A stretch of 8,568 nucleotides of DNA from Chloroflexota bacterium (GTDB taxonomy: Bacteria > Chloroflexota > Anaerolineae > B4-G1), in assembly GCA_003648085.1 (NCBI GenBank), contig QMOC01000076.1, positions 1-8,568 on the forward strand. Reading direction: 5' to 3'. The position numbers and the translations under genes were made by a program. Below are positions 1 to 7,000 of the stretch, piece by piece (position 1 is the first letter of the stretch; each line of letters opens with the position of its first letter). Below the pieces are notes generated by a model. It did no database searches. It had not been told where the DNA came from and was given only the letters and a program-made list of their open reading frames with translations.

Positions 1-2874
1 GTAACCGGCGACGAAAATAAACTTTACCGCAACGATGGCTTTGTCTTTGTTGATGTCACCTCTGCCGCCGGCGTCGAAGCCGACCTTGGCGCAGCCCCTA
101 CGTGGGGGGACTACGATAATGACGGCGACCTCGACTTGTACGTCAGCAGCGGCGTTAGAACAGGAGTGAAGGATTACTACACCTGGTCATCTCACGTCAT
201 CACGTTCGTCACTGGCATCCGCCCCTCGGACGAGGACGGTCTGAACTTCACAACCCCCGCTGGGATCAGTGTGACTTTCCACCTGCAAGAGTACAAGAAT
301 GTCCCGATTCAGGATCCGGAGATTATTTTTCTCGGGCCAGACGGACACCACCCGACTGAAAACCCATTTACCTTAAGTGATGAGGTGAGTGGGCCACCGC
401 CGTATGAGCCTTCGCAAGACGAAGGCTTCTTTGTCTGGCAACCGGCACCGGGAGTATGGCGCATCCGCTGGACTGCTCCTGATCTGTCCATCAACCCCTA
501 TTTTAGCGGCCTGATCACAACCAGCCACCCGATCAGCAATGTGACCGCTGTCAAATTTGAATACCCCCCGGGTTCATCACTCCCCGATCATCTCTTTCGG
601 AACGAAGGTGATGGCACTTTTGTGGATGTGACAGCCACCGCCGGTCTCACTTGCGAATTAGACAGCCGGGGAGCGGCCTGGGGGGATTACGATAATGACG
701 GCGACCTGGACCTGTTCCTCGTAGTGGCGGGCGGGGTGAGCGGCAATGAGCCCGACCGGCTCTACCGGAACAACGGCGACGGCACCTTCACCGACGTGGC
801 CGCTCTTGAGGGGGTCACAGGAAGCAGCGGTGGTCGGGGTTGGTCGGCGATGTGGGCTGATTATGACAACGATGGCTTTCTCGACCTTTACATCAACCAT
901 CGCTCCATAGTGTGGCCGATTCCGCCAGGCAGTCACCAACTTTTTCACAACCAGGGCAACGACAACCACTGGCTCAAGTTGCGATTGATCGGAAGTTACA
1001 GCAACCGCGACGGTCTGGGGACCAAAGTCTGGGTGACAGCCGGCGGGCAGACCCAGTTCCGCGAATTGCATGACGAATCTTCTCACTTCGCTCACTATAA
1101 TGGCCCGCTGCACATAGGTCTGGGAGCAAACGCAATGGCGGACGAGGTGCGCATCGAGTGGCCCAGCGGGATCACCCAGGTATTGACTGATGTCCAGGCC
1201 AATCAACTCCTCACCCTCAACGAGCCGCTTCAGCCCCTCTTTGTTGCCCCCAATGGGAGTGATACCAATGATTGCAGCAGTCCCGACAGTGCTTGCCGCA
1301 CTATACAACGGGCGGTGGACATGACGGCTGAAGGTGGCGTCATAAAAGTGGCGGCCGGGGTGTACACCGATAGCGACACCCCAAGGGTGGGCTATGTAGT
1401 AGCCCTGACCAAAACCATCACCCTGCGAGGCGGCTATGATGCTACCTTTGCCAACCTGCCTGACCCGGTCGCGAACCCGACCATTCTGGACGCTCAGGGA
1501 CAGGGACGGGTGATCTACATTGCCGGGGACATCGGCTCCACCATCGAGGGGCTGCACATCATCGGCGGCAACGCGACCGGACTGGGCGGCGGCGGAGATG
1601 GGAAGGACGCCGGCGGTGGTGTGTACGTAATCAGTGCCACGATCACTGTCCATGACAGTTGGTTATCCGGCAACACCGCTGAACTCGGCGGAGGAATGTT
1701 TCTGAGAGGCAGCAACGCCACACTGGGCGGGAATACCGTCGTCTCCAACAGTGCCAGCATCGGCGGCGGTGGACTGTTCCTGGTCACGAGCGACGCTGCA
1801 TTGAGCGGAAATACTGTCATCTCCAACACCTCCGCCTTTGGTGGTGGGCTGCTCCTGCAAAGCAGCACCGCCACACTCAGCGGGAACACCCTTCTATTTA
1901 ACAACGTGGCTCAACTCGGCGGCGGGCTGTTCATGGAGGGCTGTGATGCTACACTGAGCGGGAACACCGTCGCCTCCAACACCGCCAGCGTCGGTGGTGG
2001 CGGGCTGTTCCTGACCACAAGCGAGGCCACACTGGGCGAGAATACCGTCACTTCTAACACCGCCGCCTTCGGCGGTGGGATACAAATAGTCGAGAGCGTC
2101 GTCACGCTTACCAAGAACGTCGTCAACGGAAACACCGCCAAGGAGCGGGGAGGAGGGATCTTCCTGGGCAGCAGTGGAAATGCCACACTCAATGGCAACA
2201 CTGTCACCCACAACGTGGCCGATGCCGGCGGCGGGCTGTTCCTCAGGGCAAGCGCCGCCACGCTCAGCGAAAACGTCATCGAGTACAACACCGTCAATCA
2301 AAGTGGCGGCGGGCTGTACCTGCGCGAGGGTAGCAATGCTGAACTGGTTAACAACATTATCGCTGACAATCAGGCTGATGTGGCTGGAAGCGGGCTGTAC
2401 GTCGCAGGTTCCTCCTCCCGTCTGCTGCATACTACCATCGCCCGCAATAGCGGAGGACAGAGCACCGGGGTCTACGTGGATGAGGACGCCTCTGGCAATA
2501 CCAGTGTCGTAACCTTAACCAACAACATTCTGGTGAGCCACACGATCGGTATCTACGTCACCACGGGCAACACTGCTACACTGACCGTCACACTGTGGGG
2601 GAGCGGGGCCTGGGCCAACAATAACCCTTTTGAAGGCCCAGGCACCATCGTCAGCACGCGCAATTACGAGGGCGATCCGGCATTCGTGGACCCTGACGCC
2701 GGGGACTATCACATCGGATTTAACAGCGCGGCGATTGACACAGGCGCGAACGTGGGTATCACCGTGGACATTGACGGCGAGGTGCGCCCTGTTGGCACAG
2801 GCTATGATATCGGCGCCGACGAGTACCCATACCAACCGCACTGCTTGTATCTTCCGCTCGTCTACAAGCAATAA
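1..2874 (+). CDS. Large secreted VCBS/FG-GAP, ASPIC/UnbV and parallel beta-helix surface protein (5' end missing)
   Basis: The frame is open from base 1, and its first codons already encode a VCBS blade (KLYRNDGFVFVDV, then DYDNDGDLDLYV at residues 37-48, counting from base 1), so the true start lies upstream. The TTG at 136 is inside that blade. Two further Ca-binding loops of D-Y-D-N-D-G type lie at residues 229-237 and 287-295. Residues 59-195 between blades look like an inserted beta-sandwich. Residues about 319-409 match the ASPIC/UnbV module (GNDNHWLKL; IEWPSG). From residue 412 a 'VAPNGSD...CRTIQRAVD' segment opens a right-handed beta-helix of about 11 coils (GGGLFL...ATLSGNTVxSN). The C-terminus has AIDTG, DGEVRP and GYDIGADE, typical of choice-of-anchor Q proteins, then LYLPLVYKQ. 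The protein is probably exported and displayed at the cell surface, perhaps for adhesion or glycan binding. No catalytic residues are recognised. The fold assignment is confident; the biological role is unknown. Confidence 0.93.
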   Translation, partial: VTGDENKLYRNDGFVFVDVTSAAGVEADLGAAPTWGDYDNDGDLDLYVSSGVRTGVKDYYTWSSHVITFVTGIRPSDEDGLNFTTPAGISVTFHLQEYKNVPIQDPEIIFLGPDGHHPTENPFTLSDEVSGPPPYEPSQDEGFFVWQPAPGVWRIRWTAPDLSINPYFSGLITTSHPISNVTAVKFEYPPGSSLPDHLFRNEGDGTFVDVTATAGLTCELDSRGAAWGDYDNDGDLDLFLVVAGGVSGNEPDRLYRNNGDGTFTDVAALEGVTGSSGGRGWSAMWADYDNDGFLDLYINHRSIVWPIPPGSHQLFHNQGNDNHWLKLRLIGSYSNRDGLGTKVWVTAGGQTQFRELHDESSHFAHYNGPLHIGLGANAMADEVRIEWPSGITQVLTDVQANQLLTLNEPLQPLFVAPNGSDTNDCSSPDSACRTIQRAVDMTAEGGVIKVAAGVYTDSDTPRVGYVVALTKTITLRGGYDATFANLPDPVANPTILDAQGQGRVIYIAGDIGSTIEGLHIIGGNATGLGGGGDGKDAGGGVYVISATITVHDSWLSGNTAELGGGMFLRGSNATLGGNTVVSNSASIGGGGLFLVTSDAALSGNTVISNTSAFGGGLLLQSSTATLSGNTLLFNNVAQLGGGLFMEGCDATLSGNTVASNTASVGGGGLFLTTSEATLGENTVTSNTAAFGGGIQIVESVVTLTKNVVNGNTAKERGGGIFLGSSGNATLNGNTVTHNVADAGGGLFLRASAATLSENVIEYNTVNQSGGGLYLREGSNAELVNNIIADNQADVAGSGLYVAGSSSRLLHTTIARNSGGQSTGVYVDEDASGNTSVVTLTNNILVSHTIGIYVTTGNTATLTVTLWGSGAWANNNPFEGPGTIVSTRNYEGDPAFVDPDAGDYHIGFNSAAIDTGANVGITVDIDGEVRPVGTGYDIGADEYPYQPHCLYLPLVYKQ
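1612..2460 (+). repeat. Coding tandem repeat: about 11 beta-helix coils of 23-27 codons
   Basis: The consensus coil is GGGLFL-x(4-6)-ATLSGNTVxSNTAxx, with G-G-G marking each turn. Coils begin near 1612 (GGGVYV), 1687 (GGGMFL) and 1765 (GGGLFL), and repeat every 70-80 bases to GSGLYV near 2390. Asn at the N-T/N-V and S-N positions would form stacked Asn ladders inside the helix. The repeats are diverged, mainly at third codon positions, which indicates selection on protein and rules out a noncoding satellite. Confidence 0.88.
2845..2871 (+). other. C-terminal LYLPLVYKQ tail, putative surface-sorting motif
   Basis: After the beta-helix closing segment (GYDIGADEYPYQPHC), the protein ends in the nine residues LYLPLVYKQ with no transmembrane helix or LPXTG-type signal. 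From memory, short terminal (Y)LPLV/I-x-K/R motifs recur on many Chloroflexota exported proteins. Their function is not established. I interpret the motif as a recognition tag for export or anchoring, but it could also be a final beta-strand. Confidence 0.5.
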
Positions 2875-2889
2875 CCTTTGTACCCATCT

Positions 2890-2980
2890 GGTTCCTGGTG
2901 CGAAGCAAGGTGGGAGGCCCGGCTTCAGCCGGGAAACCCTCGATCAATCGGGGCTTCTGTCGTGCTTTGTATCGGAAACC
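2890..2980 (+). promoter_or_regulatory. Predicted three-way-junction leader RNA between genes 1 and 2
   Basis: Bases 2897-2907 pair with 2963-2973 in 11 consecutive pairs, three of them G-U. A single bulge at T2896 continues the stem as 2892-2895 with 2974-2977, and probably 2890-2891 with 2979-2980. The basal stem encloses two tetraloop hairpins: CCCGGC/GCCGGG (2918-2923 with 2928-2933, loop TTCA) and CCTCGA/TCGGGG (2938-2943 with 2948-2953, loop TCAA). The G-U pairs become C-A mismatches on the other strand, so the + strand transcript is the one that folds. It ends 33 bases before the ribosome-binding site of gene 2 and has no following T-tract. It matches no riboswitch class that I recognise. 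It could be a cis-regulatory leader, a processing site, or a small repetitive palindromic element. Confidence 0.5.
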
Positions 2981-3013
2981 AACCTGGGCAGTTATCCCTA
3001 GGAATCCTATCCG

Positions 3014-3022
3014 AGAAGGAGG
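3014..3022 (+). promoter_or_regulatory. Strong Shine-Dalgarno for gene 2
   Basis: AGAAGGAGG, a near-perfect anti-16S match, is followed by a 7-base spacer and the ATG at 3030. This fixes the start of gene 2 at 3030. The same frame is open further upstream (from 2898), but that start would put codons through the leader RNA structure and lacks a comparable site. Confidence 0.9.
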
Positions 3023-3029
3023 CACGCAA

Positions 3030-4055
3030 ATGCGCATTTTCCGACGAAATGTCTGGCCGGTGGTGGGTTTCGGTATGCTGCTCAGTGTGCTGATTGTAGT
3101 CCTCGCGGCTTCTATTGGGGCAGCGAGAGAAGCCACCATTGTGACCACAGGTACCGGCAGATGCCTCCACATTGTGATCCGTGTAGCCGATTACGAGAAA
3201 TACCAGGAGATACTCAATCCCGGCGACCTTCTCTGGATTCGGGCCGCCAGGACTGCAAAGCGGGGCACTGGTGAGGTTCTCTTCTCCGAGGAAAGATATG
3301 AGCAGGTGAAATCGAGGCTCATAGAACTGCAAAATGTTCCTGTGAGAAAGTGCATCATCTTCAGTTCCTATGAGGACCTGGAGGATAAGATTGATGACAT
3401 CGCGCCCTACGTTGACATGGTAGCCTACAACTCGGAACCGCACATAACCCCTGATGAAGAGTTGGCCCAGATTGAAAACTCTGTGAAAAGGTTTGCTCAG
3501 TTAGCCAGATCCAGAGACCTGGCGGTGGGGTGGGGGCCAACCATTATGAGGTTGAACGAACAGCCGGAGTTGCTGGAACTTGCCTCCGAGGTTGATCTGA
3601 TCGGTCTACAGCACCAGAATATCCTGGCGCATCTAGGGGTCGAGGAAACGGTCTCTCAGACCAAACAACGGAGCCTGATAATCAGAGAGTTCAACCCAAA
3701 TATAGAAATCAATCTCCAACTTAAAGGCGACCTGAAAGCGATTGAGGATGTCCTACGTCAGACCGCTGATTATGTGGACACGGTTTTCATTCTGACACTG
3801 CCTAGTGTTTCGTTCGATTACCAACAGTTGTTTAACGATGTGGATCTGAGAAGTGGGTGCACAGGCCAGGGGTTGCCGGGAGCCCAGACAGCAACCGAGG
3901 TCGCACCTACCGCTTCAGCCACCGTAGCCTCTCCTACCCCTGAGCCCAGCGGCGAAACCCCTATCCCCTGCATAGGTGGTATCGGATTCGGCTTGCTATT
4001 GACCCTTTTGGTAGCATTCTGGCACTACAGCATCGGTACAGAGTATAGAGTATGA
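3030..4055 (+). CDS. Exported, C-terminally anchored protein with a probable alpha/beta-barrel-like domain, function unknown
   Basis: The product has 341 residues, and the ideal Shine-Dalgarno sets the start. Residues 1-32 are a signal peptide or N-terminal anchor (MRIFRR, then hydrophobic 11-32). Residues about 45-275 alternate hydrophobic strands and charged helices: KCIIFSS, VDMVAYNSEPH, DLAVGWGPT, VDLIGLQHQ, SLIIREFNPNIEINLQ, VDTVFILTLPS. This resembles a TIM-barrel hydrolase-like fold, and acidic residues at strand ends (such as the E of NSEPH and the E of REFNP) could be catalytic. I do not recognise the family. Residues 284-312 form a Thr/Ser/Pro-rich stalk, followed by PCIGG and a hydrophobic helix (318-331) near the C-terminus. 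The protein is therefore likely held at the outer face of the membrane or on the cell surface. Its stop overlaps the start of the downstream membrane gene, so the two products are probably made in step. Cys residues lie in GRC, RKC, SGC and PCIGG. Confidence 0.85.
   Translation: MRIFRRNVWPVVGFGMLLSVLIVVLAASIGAAREATIVTTGTGRCLHIVIRVADYEKYQEILNPGDLLWIRAARTAKRGTGEVLFSEERYEQVKSRLIELQNVPVRKCIIFSSYEDLEDKIDDIAPYVDMVAYNSEPHITPDEELAQIENSVKRFAQLARSRDLAVGWGPTIMRLNEQPELLELASEVDLIGLQHQNILAHLGVEETVSQTKQRSLIIREFNPNIEINLQLKGDLKAIEDVLRQTADYVDTVFILTLPSVSFDYQQLFNDVDLRSGCTGQGLPGAQTATEVAPTASATVASPTPEPSGETPIPCIGGIGFGLLLTLLVAFWHYSIGTEYRV
3969..4052 (+). other. C-terminal Cys-Ile-Gly-Gly plus hydrophobic helix sorting/anchor segment
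   Basis: After the Thr/Pro stalk, residues 313-341 read P-C-I-G-G, a hydrophobic stretch (IGFGLLLTLLVAFW) and a short tail HYSIGTEYRV. A small-residue motif, one membrane helix and a short polar end resemble tripartite C-terminal sorting signals (GlyGly-CTERM, MYXO-CTERM, SYNERG-CTERM types), although the tail is only weakly basic. It could be a processed signal or a plain tail anchor. Confidence 0.5.
4052..4055 (+). promoter_or_regulatory. ATGA stop/start overlap coupling genes 2 and 3
   Basis: The TGA stop of gene 2 (4053-4055) shares bases with the ATG of gene 3 (4052-4054). No strong Shine-Dalgarno precedes it, only a weak AGAG just upstream. Termination-reinitiation coupling is therefore the likely way gene 3 is translated. 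The next in-frame ATG at 4106 has no better site. Confidence 0.8.
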
Positions 4056-7000
4056 GACTGCTACCCAGGATCAGGGCGGGCAAGCGGCTCTGTCGCCGCA
4101 CGTTGATGAAACTGAGACAATCCGACTCGCCCGTAGGGATAGCATATCGGATTTTTCAAATCTCCCCTGAACTGTGGCTGGTCCTGGCCTTCGCCGTGCC
4201 GCTCTTGCTGCTGCGAGGCTGGCTCGCAGTCTATGCGCCGCTGTTGGCCGTTGTGGGAGGCTTAGCCTTCTATATTCTGCCGGGAGCCCTTCTTTCCATC
4301 CTCCTCCCTGTGGAGGGCAACCTGTTGGAACGGCTGGCCCATGCCATAACCCTCAGCGCCACTGTTCTGGCTCCTGCCGCCATCGCGGTATCCGGCCTCC
4401 ACCTGAGCCTGCGCGAGTATGTCGGCTTTTATACGATCGTTACAGGCGGACTGGCGCTGGCGGCCCTCTGGCGACTCAAGAGGACCGGCCTGGATGCGTG
4501 GCAGCCTTCGGAAAACCGCACGCCCGGTCGCCAGAGCCTATTTCTCATACTTTGCCTGATCCTCGGCACAGCGGCGATCTTCATTATGAGCATCACCGTG
4601 GGTTTGCAGGTTGACGACTGGGCCGGGCTGGCCGCTATCCGCGAGGATCAGGTGACCGAGCACCTCCACGCCGGGCATACCTTCCTAGGCTCCGGCGTCT
4701 CGCCACCCATGCGATTGGAATGGCATACCTGGATATTCATGGCCGACTCCACGGCCTATCTCTCCCAGGTAGAACCTGAGACTATGTTCCTCTTGCTGCA
4801 AGGCCCGACAGTCCTGCTCACCGTAGGCGCACTGTATGGCCTGGCCCGTGCCCTTTTCGGTCGCCGCGATCAGGCAGCCTTCATCACCGTCCTCTGGCTT
4901 CTATACCACATCGCTACCTTTATAAACATGCGGCCCGGTTGGGACCTGATCGCTCGCATGCCCCAGGATAAGTTTGCCGTCCGATTTATCTTCCTCCCTG
5001 TGGCATTGCAACTCACCGTCGAGTTCTTCCAACGTCGGAGGCGGCGTGACTTGGTGCGCCTGATTCTGGTGGAATTGGGGAGTGCGGCCGTCCATCCTAT
5101 AGGCCCTGTTCTCATCGGCCTCTCCCTCGGCGGATTTGGACTCATACATCTTCTGTTTAACCGCGATCGGCCTACTTTCCTCATCTTGAGCCTGATCGCC
5201 CTTGTCCTGTTAATAGGGCTTGGACTGCCGATACTCCAGAGCCGTAGTCTCTCCGGTGAGAACGTGGCCCGTACTCTCATTGATGATCCCCAGGACCCCA
5301 GCCTCTGGGGGCGCCTGGGCTTCGTCACCTCCGCACGTCGTCTCTGGATATTGAACGAGAAGCAGTACATCCTGCACCCGTATATGGTGATCCAGCCGGA
5401 GGTCATCCTGGCCTATCTCGGCCTCCCTTTTCTGATCCGCCTGTGGCGACGCTCTATGGCCGCCCGACTCCTCTCCGGCATTCTTCTCTTCCTGCCGCTG
5501 TTCCTCTTCGTCCCCCCTGTGGTGAGGTTGGTGGGCTACAGGATGACCCCCTGGATCTTCTATCGCCTGGCGTGGCCCTATTATCTGGCTGCCCCTCTGA
5601 TCGTCGGTTGGGGTATTTGGGCAGCAGTGAATTATCTTCGGTCCCGCGTCCGCTGGCTCTCCAGATGGGGCCCAGAGGTGGCTCTCCTTGTGATTATCTT
5701 CCTCTCGATTCCCACCCTACGGGAGCGCCTGGACGAGTGGCGGGAGGTCAGCACCCTCTCCACAGAACCTCAGTGCGAATGGGCCAGATCGGCCCTGATA
5801 CCCTTAGACGAGATTATGGACGAGGAGACTATCGTCCTCGCCCCCCGCGAACTGGCCACATGCGTCCCGGCCTTTACCGCTCACGGCAAGGTGGTAGAGT
5901 ACTACCTCACGGGCACAGTGAACTGGCTTATGCCGGAGCGGGAGGAAGAGGCCTGGCAGCGCATCTACGACGTCCTCACTTACAGCGCGGCCCGCGTGGT
6001 TGATGAGGGACTCTGCGACATCATCAAGCGCTGGAACGTCAAGTACGTGATAATCGCCAGGGAAGCGTCGCTGGCGGCCCAATTCCGCCACCTCCCCAGG
6101 CTGTTCGAGCCGGTTGCCCAGAACGAACGGTACGCTGTCTATCGGATCAAACGGGTTGACAAGGACGATCCAGCGGTGGCAGCAAATACAGCCCTCACCA
6201 ACCGAGACTGGCATCAGGCGCTATCTCGCTATCAAGCCCTCCAGGAGGGTGACGCAGATGACCGCTTCCTGGCCTTTATCGGACTGGGGCGGCTGCACAT
6301 CCTCCAGGGCGACCTGGATGAGGCGATCCACGCTTACGAGCAGGCAGTCCAGGTGGATGACCGCGATCACGAGCCCTACGTCCAACTAGGCAATGCGTAT
6401 ACCCTGGCCATGCAGTTTGACAAGGCCGCGCAAGCCTACGAAAAGGCTATCCACCTTCACCCTCTCCATGTCTATGCTTTGAATGCCCTGGGCAACACCT
6501 ATCGGGCTCTGGGCGACAAGGCCATGGCTCGTCATTGGTACGAGGAGGCTCAGGCGGCCATTATCCCTCCACAGGCGGTACACGCCTACAATCTCCAGAT
6601 GGGGCAACTTTTTACCAGCCTCGGTTGGTACCAGGAGGCGTTAGAGGCTTACCGGAGAGCCTCGACTGTAACAGAGGATGCCTCGACTTACCTCTCCATC
6701 GCCAGCACCTATGAACGAATGCAGGAATGGGACGATGCCAGAGCGGCGCTGAACAAAGCCCTGTGGGTTGATCCGTGGAACTCCAGTGTCTACAAGGCCC
6801 TCGGTGGTTTCTACGAACAACTGGGGCAGCGGGACGCTGCTATGAGTCAATACCAGCGTGCCATTGGCCTTAATCCCAACGAAGCGGCTTATTCTGCCCT
6901 GGGAATGCTGTGGCAGGGAAACTGGGGGGCTAGTGAGGCCGCGCGCAGGCTCAGGGAGATGACCGGCTACCGCCTGAACATCTCTCGGGCTACCAGTGCT

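Noticed and set aside
658..1653. Long antisense open frame of 331 codons opposite gene 1
   Set aside because: It is a shadow of the GC-rich coding strand: it lies opposite clear ASPIC/UnbV and beta-helix codons and shows no recognisable domain.
136..2874. TTG at 136 as the start of the first gene
   Set aside because: The frame is open from base 1 and the preceding codons encode the first half of a VCBS blade, so 136 is internal and the gene is truncated by the window edge.
2845..2880. Sigma-70-like promoter at the end of gene 1 (TTGTAT near 2845)
   Set aside because: At 17-18 base spacing the -10 candidates (GCAATA or CAATAA) are poor, and the bases are explained by the coding sequence, so it is not supported.
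2918..2953. Intrinsic transcription terminator of gene 1
   Set aside because: Both hairpins are GC-rich but neither is followed by a run of T; the following bases are AAAC and CTTCTG.
2890..2980. tRNA or tRNA-like gene
   Set aside because: The fold has only two internal hairpins with 4-base loops and lacks an anticodon loop, T-loop sequence and acceptor CCA-type geometry.
2898..3029. Upstream extension of gene 2 to an alternative start at 2898
   Set aside because: It would place the signal peptide 44 residues inside the protein and run through the RNA structure. The ATG at 3030 has an ideal ribosome-binding site and a typical signal peptide.
4174..4614. Separate + strand gene of 146 codons, and similar ones at 5443-6003, 6114-6389 and 7134-7514
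   Set aside because: All overlap the long membrane/TPR frame in another phase. That frame has consistent membrane segments and TPR periodicity, and these do not.
4870..5406. Antisense open frame of 178 codons opposite the membrane domain
   Set aside because: It is Arg-rich and low in plausible structure, as expected opposite Leu/Gly/Pro-rich membrane codons; no ribosome site or domain supports it.
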